Assembly: GCF_003026365.1 (NCBI RefSeq) | Contig: NZ_PYOM01000001.1 | Span: 1-64,000, forward strand | Direction: 5' to 3' | Length of the DNA stretch: 64,000 nt | Source: Photobacterium angustum | GTDB taxonomy: Bacteria; Pseudomonadota; Gammaproteobacteria; Enterobacterales; Vibrionaceae | Shown here: positions 1 to 8,722 of the stretch, one piece after another | How positions within the stretch are numbered: the stretch's first letter is position 1 | How the letters are laid out: every line of letters begins with the position of its first letter | Made by a program: the position numbers and the translations under genes | Notes under the pieces: model-generated | What the model was told of the DNA's origin: nothing | Databases searched by the model: none | What the model saw: the letters and a program-made list of their open reading frames with translations, nothing else

Positions 1-173
<173 letters not shown>

Positions 174-287
174 TACAACACCCAAGGGGTTTTATACGGA
201 CTCCAAGTACACTTGAACGTGTAGAGAACACTAGTTACCTTTCCCAGATTGCTATTTATTGTCGATGACAATAAATAAAACCGAATT

Positions 288-407
288 TGCTTGGCGACCA
301 TAGCGTTATGGACCCACCTGATCCCATGCCGAACTCAGTAGTGAAACGTAATAGCGCCGATGGTAGTGTGGGGCCTCCCCATGTGAGAGTAGGACATCGC
401 CAGGCTT
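288..407 (+). rRNA. rrf: 5S rRNA
   Basis: About 120 nt beginning TGCTTGGCGACC and ending GCCAGGCTT. These ends pair as the closing helix I. The conserved internal CCCATGCCGAACTCAG and GATGGTAGTGTGGGG segments are present. It sits about 115 bp after the 23S end, in the same direction, and is part of the same rRNA operon. Confidence 0.96.
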
Positions 408-470
408 TAAATTTAAGATACTTGTTCTGAACGACAGGTATCGGATAAAACGAAAGTTTTATCTCCGTGT

Positions 471-547
471 GGAGCGGTAGTTCAGTTGGTTAGAATACCG
501 GCCTGTCACGCCGGGGGTCGCGGGTTCGAGTCCCGTCCGCTCCGCCA
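471..547 (+). tRNA. tRNA-Asp (GTC)
   Basis: 77-nt cloverleaf with encoded CCA. The acceptor arm is GGAGCGG/CCGCTCC, the anticodon loop reads CTGTCAC with GTC, and the T-loop is GGTTCGAGTCC. It lies downstream of 5S as an rrn-distal tRNA. E. coli rrnH also carries a distal tRNA-Asp next to the yafD-mltD-dnaQ block, so position and identity are both conserved. Confidence 0.97.
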
Positions 548-584
548 CTTTATTTAGACACAGTTAAGTCTTTAAAATAACTAC

Positions 585-661
<77 letters not shown>

Positions 662-670
662 TCTTCAAGA

Positions 671-701
671 AAGCCTCGTCAGAAATGACGGGGCTTTTTT
701 A
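671..701 (+). terminator. Rho-independent terminator of the rRNA operon
   Basis: Nine-base-pair hairpin (672-680 with 687-695, one G-U pair, loop AGAAAT) followed by a run of T. It lies just after tRNA-Trp and ends the rrn transcript. Confidence 0.85.
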
Positions 702-963
702 CGTCTGGATATTATTAGGTCCGCTATGTTCTTTGTAACTCTAGTTTATTGATTTCTTTTATCGAATTTAAATTATCATTGTATTCACTCTTAAATGTAT
801 TCTGCTGTTGATATTGTATTGCTTGGTGTAAAAGCAAAAAAGGAGGGGTATGATTACGCTTATAAGTAAAGAGATTGACCCATCGCTAACAATAAAATCT
901 CGAGCTTAGGTAAGATTAAGTGGTAATCTAGTGCTGCTAACATTGATTAATCAAGGAGAGTTC
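702..963. other. Intergenic region between rrn terminator and DUF1904 gene
   Basis: AT-rich stretch with no recognisable RNA gene or known operator. It contains a possible 19-residue ORF with a strong Shine-Dalgarno sequence, listed separately. The promoter of the DUF1904 gene should lie here, but no convincing -35/-10 pair was identified. Confidence 0.5.
850..909 (+). CDS. Possible 19-residue small protein or leader peptide
   Basis: An ATG at 850 is preceded by AGGAGG at 841-846, a near-perfect Shine-Dalgarno sequence though only three bases from the start. The frame runs 19 codons to TAG at 907-909, ending 54 bp before the DUF1904 gene on the same strand. No family is recognised. The strong ribosome-binding site in an otherwise AT-rich intergenic stretch is the only support. 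It could be a leader peptide, a small protein or coincidence. Confidence 0.25.
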   Translation: MITLISKEIDPSLTIKSRA

Positions 964-1299
964 ATGCCTCATCTTCGTTTCCGTGCTGTAGAGTTTGATG
1001 CAGTGAAAACCTTATCAACAGAGCTTGTTGATGAACTTCAACCACTCATGTCATGTCCTCGCGAAGACTTTACTCTAGAGCATATTCCGGCATCTTTTAT
1101 TTTTGACGTAGAAGTATCTGATGCTTACCCGTTTGTAGAAGTATTGTGGTTTGATCGCGGACAAGAAACGCAAGATAAAGTTGCAGCTATAATAACCGCC
1201 GCAATACGTAAAACTCTGGATGATAAAGATCAGGATGTTGCTGTTATTTTTACCGCATTAACGGCGACCGCTTATTATGATAATGGCGAACATTACTAA
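964..1299 (+). CDS. DUF1904 family protein
   Basis: A 111-residue cytosolic protein resembling the DUF1904 family common in Vibrionaceae. Function is not established. The ATG at 964 is preferred over an upstream in-frame start at 931 because AAGGAGAG lies just before it. That choice also gives a protein starting Met-Pro, followed by a short beta strand (HLRFRAV). Proline at position 2 is a hallmark of the tautomerase/MIF fold, where Pro-1 is the catalytic base after Met removal, so a tautomerase-like activity is possible but is inference only. The gene stands alone between the rRNA operon and the yafD-like gene. Confidence 0.75.
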   Translation: MPHLRFRAVEFDAVKTLSTELVDELQPLMSCPREDFTLEHIPASFIFDVEVSDAYPFVEVLWFDRGQETQDKVAAIITAAIRKTLDDKDQDVAVIFTALTATAYYDNGEHY

Positions 1300-1395
1300 T
1301 ATCCCTTTCTAAAACAGATATTCAAGCGTTTAAATATTCATTTTTATAAGTCAGCTTATATTCAATAGGCTGACTTACTCTGTTTAAGGGTTAGT

Positions 1396-2247
1396 ATGGC
1401 ACGTTATACAAAAACGAAGCTTGTTGCTGGTGTTGGGGTGGTTGCGGGGGCATTAGGCCTTGGGGCTTTTAATGCCTCTTTTGATATATCAACCCAACCC
1501 GATGTTACTAATGAGGTCTTTGCTCCACACCTCTCTTATCGTTGTATGGAAAGTGTTATTGCGCCGCCATTGGATATTGATGGTGAATTAACGGTAGCAG
1601 TCTGGAACATTTATAAACAACAACGTAGTAACTGGCGTAAGGCTTTAGAGTCTTTTTCAGCAGGAACGGATTTAGTTTTACTGCAAGAAGCGAGCTTAAA
1701 TACTGATTTAAAATCATACCTTGATGATAATAGCTGGACAGTAAGGATGGCGAATGCTTTTCGTTTCCTAGATACGCCTGCAGGAGTGATGAATTTATCT
1801 CGAGTAGACTCTAAGCAGACGTGTGCTTATTTAGCTATGGAGCCTTGGTTGCGATTACCAAAGTCAGCATTGTTATCAGAGTTTTCGCTTTCTAATGGGC
1901 AAACACTGGTTGTTGTGAACTTGCACGGTGTGAACTTTGCACTAGGGCTTGATGAGTACAAAGCACAGCTAAATAGTTTAAAAGATGTGTTGTCCAATCA
2001 TGTTGGTCCTATCATTTTGGCTGGGGATTTTAATACTTGGCGTCAGGGAAGGATCAAGGTGTTAAAATCGTTTGCGCATTCATTAGGATTGAAAGAAGTA
2101 TCATTTGCGGATGATCAACGTATTCGTATATTAGGCAAGCCACTTGATCATTTGTATTATCGTGATTTAACGTTAGTAAAATCAGAAGCACCAAGAACTG
2201 ATGCTTCCGATCATAATCCGCTACTTGCCTCGTTTAGGTTGAAGTAA
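1396..2247 (+). CDS. yafD: YafD-like endonuclease/exonuclease/phosphatase family protein
   Basis: A 283-residue member of the EEP (DNase I-like) metal-dependent hydrolase superfamily. Visible motifs are the N-terminal VWNIY with Asn71, LLQE with Glu98, GDFN at 210-213 and the C-terminal SDHNP with His273. These are the metal-binding and catalytic set. Residues 8-26 form a hydrophobic N-terminal segment, suggesting an anchor or signal sequence, as in E. coli YafD (slightly shorter). Substrate is unknown. Position matches E. coli, where yafD lies between rrnH-aspU and mltD. It converges with the Yip1 gene, leaving only 20 bp between stops. Confidence 0.85.
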   Translation: MARYTKTKLVAGVGVVAGALGLGAFNASFDISTQPDVTNEVFAPHLSYRCMESVIAPPLDIDGELTVAVWNIYKQQRSNWRKALESFSAGTDLVLLQEASLNTDLKSYLDDNSWTVRMANAFRFLDTPAGVMNLSRVDSKQTCAYLAMEPWLRLPKSALLSEFSLSNGQTLVVVNLHGVNFALGLDEYKAQLNSLKDVLSNHVGPIILAGDFNTWRQGRIKVLKSFAHSLGLKEVSFADDQRIRILGKPLDHLYYRDLTLVKSEAPRTDASDHNPLLASFRLK

Positions 2248-2267
2248 CAATACGAGCGACGAAGTTG

Positions 2268-2957
2268 CTAGGCCACAATAATCAGTAGTGGCCAAATGAT
2301 AAGTGTTAATGCCCAAGGTAATACAGCAACAATAATTGCTTTAGGACGATCGAAGTCAGTCCAAGCGCCTACGGCAGCATAAGTGAGTGCAATATACCAA
2401 GGCGCTAACAAGGGTATTGTAGTTGCAAACGGCGCCCATGGGTTATTTAACGGTAGCTTTAATAGTCCATTAATGCTGTTTAAATCAGCGGCATTAGGCA
2501 GAATATTTGCAGAATTAAAGATAACATTAATATAACTCGCAATATCACCAATAAATGCAGGTAACATGATAAAGCAAGACGCTGCTAACCACTTACCGTA
2601 ACTGTGTTGATATTGACTTCCTTTGGTGGCCATTTTTAACCATAATGCCAGTAGAAAAATAACCGCAGTTCTACCTGAAAAATCGCTAAATACTTCGCCA
2701 GCCAGTAATACTTCTTTTGTTAACCACGCTTGTTTTACGGATTCATCCACACTACCGAGTTGGCTTTGTAAGGCTTGTTGTAACCAAGGTAGGTCAACGT
2801 GATTAAAGTAATTCCCCCAGAAGATAAACGAGCCGAAAATAATAATGATGTAGGGTAAGAACGCCCACTTTGGACGTTCATAAACCGCTGCAAAACAATC
2901 AATTGGCGAACGGAAAAGATCAACAAGAGCAATTAATGGATTTTTGGACGGTGTCAT
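2268..2957 (-). CDS. Yip1-domain inner membrane protein
   Basis: A 229-residue polytopic membrane protein. The N-terminal NPLIALVDLFRSP is the typical opening of bacterial Yip1-family proteins, followed by about five hydrophobic segments (roughly 32-50, 98-108, 124-145, 178-198 and 205-228). The start codon overlaps the mltD stop by four bases (ATGA), so the two are translationally coupled in one operon. Bacterial Yip1 proteins have no settled function. The pairing with a lytic transglycosylase suggests a cell-envelope role, which is inference. Confidence 0.8.
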   Translation of the reverse strand: MTPSKNPLIALVDLFRSPIDCFAAVYERPKWAFLPYIIIIFGSFIFWGNYFNHVDLPWLQQALQSQLGSVDESVKQAWLTKEVLLAGEVFSDFSGRTAVIFLLALWLKMATKGSQYQHSYGKWLAASCFIMLPAFIGDIASYINVIFNSANILPNAADLNSINGLLKLPLNNPWAPFATTIPLLAPWYIALTYAAVGAWTDFDRPKAIIVAVLPWALTLIIWPLLIIVA

Positions 2958-4510
2958 GCTTTAACCTTGCTTGTATCTATAACCAACTTAAGTGTTTGGC
3001 CCTGTTTTAGATACTTTTTACTATTAAGATTATTCCATTTTACTATTTGTTTTACAGTTACTTTGTGACGTTGTGCAATAACACTTAAACTGTCGCCATT
3101 TTTTACTTTATAGCTGATTGTTTTGACTTTATTGGTTGATTTTCCTGTACTTGTCGATACTTTGTTGCTGACAATTTTCAGCTTTTGACCTAAACGTAAT
3201 GTTGATTTTGTTGAGATTTTATTCGCTTTCGCGAGTGCCTTAACTGAAGTGTTGTATTGACGTGCTATTGTCCACAAGCTATCGCCTTTACGAACGGTAT
3301 ATTGCGTTTGAGTAATAGCATTGTTGTGTTGAGTACGAACTAAGACATAACTTGATGATGGTAGTTTCAGCTTTTGGCCAATGCGTATATTACTAGTTTT
3401 CAGGTGGTTTGTTTGTTTAATCGCACTGATTGTTGTGTTGTGGCGAGCGGCTATTACACCCAAGCTATCGCCAGACTTAACTGTGTAGGTAGTAGTAATT
3501 AACGCTTTCTTCCTATTATTAGCTAATGAGCGATTAAATTTATTGACGCTGTTTATTGGCAATAATAAATCGTTTAACCCATTAGTTGCTGTAACGCCTC
3601 GACGATAAGCCGGATTTAGCGCCTTTATTTCAGCGGTGCTGATACCTGCAAACTTTGCTGCAATATCGAGATCGATTTGTGTATTGGGTTTAACTATTGC
3701 AACCGCAGGTTTGTTACTAATTGCTGGCAATGTGATGCCGTACTTTTTCTGATTTTTGATAATATCAGCAACAGCATAAAGTTTAGGCACATAACTACTT
3801 GTTTCGTCCGGTAGATCTAAATCCCAATAATCGGTTGATTTACCAAGTGCTTTATTTTTCTTAATCGCATTAAATACTCGGCCTTCACCAGTATTGTAAG
3901 CAGCAAGTGCGTATTGCCAATTACCATCAAACTTTTTATTGAGATAAGTCAGTAGATTTAATGCAGCATCTGTTGATTTCACAATATCGCGACGACCGTC
4001 GTACCAACTATTTTGCTTTAAGCCAAAGCGACGACCAGTATCGGGGATAATTTGCCATAAACCTGCAGCAGCCATACTAGAGTAGGCGTTTTGATCAAAT
4101 GAGCTTTCTACAATAGGCAGTAAGGCAATTTCTAATGGCATACCGCGCTTCTCAACTTGTTCTGTAATGTAGTACAAGAAAGGCTGAGCACGCTCTGCAA
4201 TGATTTCCAAATTGCGAGGGTGTTTTAAGTACCAGTTACGGTAATAACGGATACGTTTATTATTCGGGATGTGGGTATCGATTTGCATACCAATGCGATC
4301 CCAGACATTTTTTTGTTGTTGGGGTGTAATTTTTTTTACTTCTGAAGTTACCTTGTCTAGTTGGGATTCAAACAAGGGTGGAATGACTTCATTTGTCGGT
4401 TTTACAACGACGGTATTTACATCGTTAGTCTCGGCTTTTTTGGTGGTAGGCTGTGTTGTTTCACAGCCAACTAATAAAAGCACGCTTGCTAAAAGAATCC
4501 GTGATTTCAT
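2954..4510 (-). CDS. mltD: Membrane-bound lytic murein transglycosylase D
   Basis: Cleaves the glycan strand of peptidoglycan, forming 1,6-anhydromuramyl ends. The 518-residue protein has a lipoprotein signal with lipobox LVGC (Cys16), so it is anchored to the outer membrane. An SLT family 1 domain follows, with the catalytic Glu135 in IVESSFDQNAY and the AAYNTGEGRV motif. Three C-terminal LysM repeats (roughly 345-388, 405-449 and 470-513) bind peptidoglycan. E. coli MltD has fewer LysM units, so the third is a lineage feature. It is the first gene of a two-gene operon with the Yip1 protein and lies next to gloB, as in E. coli. Confidence 0.96.
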   Translation of the reverse strand: MKSRILLASVLLLVGCETTQPTTKKAETNDVNTVVVKPTNEVIPPLFESQLDKVTSEVKKITPQQQKNVWDRIGMQIDTHIPNNKRIRYYRNWYLKHPRNLEIIAERAQPFLYYITEQVEKRGMPLEIALLPIVESSFDQNAYSSMAAAGLWQIIPDTGRRFGLKQNSWYDGRRDIVKSTDAALNLLTYLNKKFDGNWQYALAAYNTGEGRVFNAIKKNKALGKSTDYWDLDLPDETSSYVPKLYAVADIIKNQKKYGITLPAISNKPAVAIVKPNTQIDLDIAAKFAGISTAEIKALNPAYRRGVTATNGLNDLLLPINSVNKFNRSLANNRKKALITTTYTVKSGDSLGVIAARHNTTISAIKQTNHLKTSNIRIGQKLKLPSSSYVLVRTQHNNAITQTQYTVRKGDSLWTIARQYNTSVKALAKANKISTKSTLRLGQKLKIVSNKVSTSTGKSTNKVKTISYKVKNGDSLSVIAQRHKVTVKQIVKWNNLNSKKYLKQGQTLKLVIDTSKVKA

Positions 4511-4581
4511 AACTGTCGTCTATTGCTAAAGTGGCTGAAGATAATACGTGTCCAACCACCTTAGTGACAAGGTCTAGTATG

Positions 4582-5340
4582 TTAAAACTTATCTTTCCAA
4601 CGTCGAAGTGCAGCGAAAGTCTCAAGATCGGAGTTATCATATGCTTTATCAGCAACAGAACGCTTGATGCTAGGTTGATCGCAACGTAAAAAAGGATTGA
4701 TGCGTTTTTCTTGACTTAGTGTTGATGGAAGCGTTGATTTTCCGTTAGCACGCAGTCGAATCACTTTATCGCGGTATTGCTGTAGGTGGGGATTATCTTG
4801 CTCAGCGACAAGAGCAAAAGCGAGATTACTTGCAGTGTATTCGTGAGCACAAAAAACTTCTGTTTCATCAGGAAGGCTAGCAATTTTTTGTAGTGAATCG
4901 AACATTTGTGCAGGTGTGCCTTCAAATAAGCGTCCGCAACCCGCAGAGAAAAGGGTATCACCACAAAAGAGTTTTTCATCCCCGACATAAGCCACATGAC
5001 CTAAGGTATGACCTGGAACACTAAGCACCATAAAACGTTCACCAAAAATATCTACTTGGTCGCCATCTTCTACTGGTTGCGTTAGCCCTGGGATTGGCTC
5101 ATTAACCGGTCCGACGACTTTCGTTGATGGAAAGCGGCGTTTTAGTTCACTGATCCCCCCGATATGATCATGATGATGATGGGTAATAAGAATCGCATCA
5201 AGGGTAAAACCGAATTTATCGATGGTTTCTAAAACCGGAGTCGCATCACCTGGATCGACAACGACACAGTGATTATCTTTGTTGTGAATGAGCCAGATGT
5301 AATTGTCATTAAATGCGGGTATGCTTTTAACTGTTAGCAT
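4582..5340 (-). CDS. gloB: Hydroxyacylglutathione hydrolase (glyoxalase II)
   Basis: Hydrolyses S-D-lactoylglutathione to D-lactate and glutathione, the second step of methylglyoxal detoxification. The 252-residue length is that of bacterial GloB. The metallo-beta-lactamase metal motif THHHHDH is at residues 53-59. Further ligand motifs are PGHTLGHV and [11 protein letters not shown], and HEYT near residue 165 precedes the C-terminal glutathione-binding domain. It is transcribed divergently from yafS, whose start is 43 bp away, so the two promoters must overlap coding DNA or lie very close together. Confidence 0.97.
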   Translation of the reverse strand: MLTVKSIPAFNDNYIWLIHNKDNHCVVVDPGDATPVLETIDKFGFTLDAILITHHHHDHIGGISELKRRFPSTKVVGPVNEPIPGLTQPVEDGDQVDIFGERFMVLSVPGHTLGHVAYVGDEKLFCGDTLFSAGCGRLFEGTPAQMFDSLQKIASLPDETEVFCAHEYTASNLAFALVAEQDNPHLQQYRDKVIRLRANGKSTLPSTLSQEKRINPFLRCDQPSIKRSVADKAYDNSDLETFAALRRWKDKF

Positions 5341-5383
5341 GAATTTCTTCTCCAGCCTTATTCAAGTGTTGAGCAGTACTATT

Positions 5384-6154
5384 ATGAAGCCAGCGCGTAC
5401 AGTAACACATATTGAAGTGCCTTATTCTTGGTCTAATGTGACCAATGGTGAATGGGCGGCACAATTATTACAAGCTCGAATCGATGAGTGGTGTCCGAAG
5501 CTGTTTGGTTACCATATGTTAAAGCTTGGTGGCTTAAGTGCAGAGCTGACCAGTCACCATTGTAATATCCAACATCAAATTAGTGTAGATAAATTCAGTA
5601 GTTATCGTAACGTCGAAGCAGAGTCTTTTGAATTACCCTTTGTCGAAAAGTCATTTGATGCGTGCTTGCTTATTCATCAGCTCGATTATTCAACGGATCC
5701 TCATCGATTATTGCGTGAGGTTGATAGAGTTACTGTTGATGATGGCTACCTGTTACTTAGTGGTAATAATCCATTAAGTGTTAATGGATTTTGTGGATTA
5801 TTGCCGTGGAATAGAAAAAAAGCGCCATGGAATGGAAGAATGTATTTATCGTCTCGAGTCATTGATTGGCTTAGGTTGTTAAACTATGAGGTGATATATC
5901 ATGAAACATTTGCGGTATTACCTTCTACGCGTCATTTAACGTGTTCAGCATGGCTGGAAAATATTTTATCAGAGCCCTTATCTATGGTCGGAAGTTTGTA
6001 CTTTATCGTTGCTAGGAAACGTACTTTCCCATTAAGGCCGATAAAACCGAAATGGAAAGTGAGGCGTCAATTGGCTCCGTTACAAGTAAATTGTCGTACC
6101 GAAGCCTGTAATAAAATGGATAAAAGAGATGAGGCGTATAAAAAGTCAAACTAA
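5384..6154 (+). CDS. yafS: YafS-like SAM-dependent methyltransferase
   Basis: A 256-residue class I methyltransferase-like protein. The start at 5384 gives MKPAR, the same opening as E. coli YafS, and is preferred over in-frame starts further upstream that would run into gloB. The conserved block around [13 protein letters not shown] and [12 protein letters not shown] matches methyltransferase-11 post-motif I regions. The canonical glycine-rich motif I is degenerate, as in YafS, so catalytic competence is uncertain. The substrate is unknown. Gene order gloB-yafS-rnhA-dnaQ is conserved with E. coli. The C-terminus is rich in Lys and Arg. The stop overlaps the rnhA stop by four bases (convergent). 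Confidence 0.85.
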   Translation: MKPARTVTHIEVPYSWSNVTNGEWAAQLLQARIDEWCPKLFGYHMLKLGGLSAELTSHHCNIQHQISVDKFSSYRNVEAESFELPFVEKSFDACLLIHQLDYSTDPHRLLREVDRVTVDDGYLLLSGNNPLSVNGFCGLLPWNRKKAPWNGRMYLSSRVIDWLRLLNYEVIYHETFAVLPSTRHLTCSAWLENILSEPLSMVGSLYFIVARKRTFPLRPIKPKWKVRRQLAPLQVNCRTEACNKMDKRDEAYKKSN

Positions 6155-6615
6155 TTGGCTTGGTAACCCTCGTCAGTAAATTTGGGTTTTTCTGCCGCGG
6201 CTCTAGCTAATACGTCGCAACGTTCATTTTCTGGATGACCCGCGTGACCTTTTACCCAGTGCCATTGCACCTGATGGCGTTGGGTTTCTGTATCTAAACG
6301 TTGCCATAAATCTGCATTTTTTACTGGTTTTTTATCTGCTGTTTTCCAACCACGTTTTTTCCAATTATGGATCCACTGCGTAATTCCTTGACGCACGTAC
6401 TGGCTATCAGTGGTAAGATCAACTAAACATGATTCCTTAAGGCTTGCTAACCCTTCAATGGCTGCAAGTAGCTCCATTCGATTGTTAGTTGTCATGAAAA
6501 AGCCGTCACTTAATTCTTTTTCATGTTGCTTGTATCTAAGTACAGCGCCATAGCCACCGGGACCTGGATTACCTAAACAAGAACCGTCTGTGTAAATTTC
6601 TACCTGCTTCATCAT
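6151..6615 (-). CDS. rnhA: Ribonuclease HI
   Basis: Degrades the RNA strand of RNA:DNA hybrids, removing R-loops and primers. The start at 6615 gives 154 residues beginning [11 protein letters not shown], aligning with E. coli MLKQVEIFTDG. An upstream extension in the same frame is therefore rejected because it would run into dnaQ. All four catalytic acidic residues are in their canonical places: Asp10, Glu48, Asp70 and Asp134. The [15 protein letters not shown] basic protrusion is intact. It is divergent from dnaQ with about 50 bp between starts, an arrangement shared with E. coli. Confidence 0.98.
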   Translation of the reverse strand: MMKQVEIYTDGSCLGNPGPGGYGAVLRYKQHEKELSDGFFMTTNNRMELLAAIEGLASLKESCLVDLTTDSQYVRQGITQWIHNWKKRGWKTADKKPVKNADLWQRLDTETQRHQVQWHWVKGHAGHPENERCDVLARAAAEKPKFTDEGYQAN

Positions 6616-6666
6616 ATTTGGTAGTATTGCCCTAGATAAAAACTTAAGTCTGACACATAAGCCACT

Positions 6667-7392
6667 ATGAAAGCCACTAACCAACGCATTATTGTATTTG
6701 ATACAGAAACCACCGGTATGAATATGACGGGCCCGCATTATGAAGGGCATCGGATTGTTGAGATTGGTGCGGTTGAAATTATTAATCGTAAATTAACCGG
6801 TAAAACATTCCATGTTTATATCAAGCCCGATCGTCCAATCGATCCTGAAGCGATTGATGTTCACGGTATTACGGATGAGTTCTTAATCGGTAAGCCGAGC
6901 TATGCTGACATCCATCAAGAGTTTATCGACTTTATTGATGGCGCAGAGCTAGTGGCTCATAACGCATCGTTCGATATTGGTTTCATGGATTATGAATTCC
7001 AGTTAATGGGATCTGATCTTAAGAAAACGGAAGATATTTGCAAAGTAACGGATACCTTGGAAATGGCAAAACGCCTCTTCCCTGGTAAACGTAATAACCT
7101 TGATATTCTTTGTTCACGTTATGGCATAGATAACTCGCATCGAACGCTCCACGGGGCCTTGCTTGATGCTGAGATCCTTGCTGACGTTTACTTAATGATG
7201 ACGGGTGGTCAAACATCATTGAAATTAAGTGGTGATGACGAAGGGGATAGCGAGAAAGAATTTGCGATAAAGCGTTTGGTCGGTGAGAGAAAAGGGCTAA
7301 AGGTTATCTGTGCTTCTGCCGATGAATTAGTTTCACATGAAGAAAGACTCGATTTGATCGGTAAAAAAACTGACGTTCTTTGGCGTCTGTAG
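6667..7392 (+). CDS. dnaQ: DNA polymerase III epsilon subunit (3'-5' proofreading exonuclease)
   Basis: The 241-residue proofreading subunit of the replicative polymerase. The three DEDDh exonuclease motifs are visible: FDTETTG (Asp12, Glu14), [13 protein letters not shown], and [16 protein letters not shown]-terminal segment that binds the alpha subunit follows residue 185. It is divergent from rnhA as in E. coli. The next gene begins seven bases after the stop, and its ribosome-binding site overlaps the dnaQ stop codon, so the two are probably cotranscribed. Confidence 0.98.
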   Translation: MKATNQRIIVFDTETTGMNMTGPHYEGHRIVEIGAVEIINRKLTGKTFHVYIKPDRPIDPEAIDVHGITDEFLIGKPSYADIHQEFIDFIDGAELVAHNASFDIGFMDYEFQLMGSDLKKTEDICKVTDTLEMAKRLFPGKRNNLDILCSRYGIDNSHRTLHGALLDAEILADVYLMMTGGQTSLKLSGDDEGDSEKEFAIKRLVGERKGLKVICASADELVSHEERLDLIGKKTDVLWRL

Positions 7393-7399
7393 GAGAGTT

Positions 7400-8638
7400 A
7401 TGCTGAAGCGGTTATTAATATGTATGGCTGTCTGGCCGTTATTTGCCTGGGCGCAAGATAATGATCGGATGACGTGGCTTGATAACCGTTTCCGTGTGGA
7501 TCCAACTATAAAGCAAGTGTCTTTCATGGTTAAACGAGAGCAACCCAGTCGCCCTGTGGTGTTGGTTGCGCCGGATGGTACGAAATATTATTCCAGTCGT
7601 CATCCTAAGCATGTTTCTTGGTATTCTGAAAATGATCTCGATATTATTTCGATTGATGAGCCAATGGCGGGACCTTGGCAAGCAATTGGACGCGTTTCGC
7701 AAGATAACCGCATTACCTTGTTATCTAATCTCCGCCTAACAGCTGATACGTTACCGCAAAATTTATACCAATCTGAAGTGTTAAAGTTCTCAGCAAAACT
7801 GTTGCAGAATGAGCAGCTTTTAACCGTCCGTGACTTTTTAGATCGGGTTAAATTACGTGTGTCATTTTATCCCTATATATCGAAAGAGCAGCAACTCGTT
7901 AATGACGTACAGCCAGAACCAATAGTGGTTGGTAACTTTGAAGATAATGGTCAAGATCGTGATGAAGTGGCAGGGGATGGTATATTTACTGTTTCTCTTC
8001 CAATAACGGTTGAACCGGGTAAATACCGTGTTGTGATTAAATCAATGAATGGTGTTTTTACGCGAGCCATAGAGCAAGAAGTATTAGTATACCCTAAACC
8101 GTTTTCTGTCACTCTCATTAAAAGTCATAAACTGCAAGAACCTCACCAGTTAGTGGTATTGCCACAAGATGATGCATTGGTTGCAGGATCGTTAGCTGCT
8201 TATATTCGCTACGGTACACCAAATACCAAACAGCAAATTATTCAGCAAAGAACATTATCGAATGAAACTGAGCTGTCGATTGGATTACCTTTTGATGGTG
8301 AGACGGGGAAATATTCGTGGGAAGGTTGGCTCTATGGAACTGATCGGTTGTATCAACGCGAGCTGATATTTCCATTAGTTGAGAGCCACTTTGCGGTGAT
8401 TAATAATATTCGCTCTGAAACTCATATGGAGCTTCCGCCTATCGATAAAGCGGAGCTTGAACGACAACAGATATTGAAAGAGATTGAATTGCAAAAAGCC
8501 TCACGTGAAAAAACACTTAGCGTGATGGTGATGGGTAATATGGCGATAATCGTATTGGTTATTAGTGGAATATGGGGTTGGCGAGTATTTAAAAAGCGTC
8601 GAAAAGAGAAAAAAGAAGCCCTTGTTTTACCCTCATAA
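7400..8638 (+). CDS. TIGR03503 family membrane-anchored protein
   Basis: A 412-residue protein resembling the TIGR03503 family of Vibrio and Shewanella, of unknown function. A signal peptide (1-18, cleavage after FAWA) is followed by a large periplasmic region, probably beta-rich. One C-terminal membrane segment (about 374-393) and a short basic cytoplasmic tail (FKKRRKEKKEA) complete it. It is therefore likely anchored in the inner membrane with its bulk in the periplasm. The GAGAG ribosome-binding site overlaps the dnaQ stop region, suggesting cotranscription with dnaQ, and a bidirectional terminator follows. No catalytic motif is seen. Confidence 0.8.
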   Translation: MLKRLLICMAVWPLFAWAQDNDRMTWLDNRFRVDPTIKQVSFMVKREQPSRPVVLVAPDGTKYYSSRHPKHVSWYSENDLDIISIDEPMAGPWQAIGRVSQDNRITLLSNLRLTADTLPQNLYQSEVLKFSAKLLQNEQLLTVRDFLDRVKLRVSFYPYISKEQQLVNDVQPEPIVVGNFEDNGQDRDEVAGDGIFTVSLPITVEPGKYRVVIKSMNGVFTRAIEQEVLVYPKPFSVTLIKSHKLQEPHQLVVLPQDDALVAGSLAAYIRYGTPNTKQQIIQQRTLSNETELSIGLPFDGETGKYSWEGWLYGTDRLYQRELIFPLVESHFAVINNIRSETHMELPPIDKAELERQQILKEIELQKASREKTLSVMVMGNMAIIVLVISGIWGWRVFKKRRKEKKEALVLPS

Positions 8639-8656
8639 ACAAGGTTCAGAGAACAA

Positions 8657-8690
8657 ATAAAAGGGAAGCGCTAGCTTCCCTTTTGTATTT
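8657..8690. terminator. Bidirectional terminator between TIGR03503 gene and fadE
   Basis: Perfect stem AAAAGGGAAGC / GCTTCCCTTTT with loop GCTA, flanked by A-rich and T-rich sequence on opposite sides. It lies between two convergent genes and probably serves both. Confidence 0.8.
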
Positions 8691-8722
8691 TTAACTGATT
8701 TCAACAATGAAATTTGTCGTGA

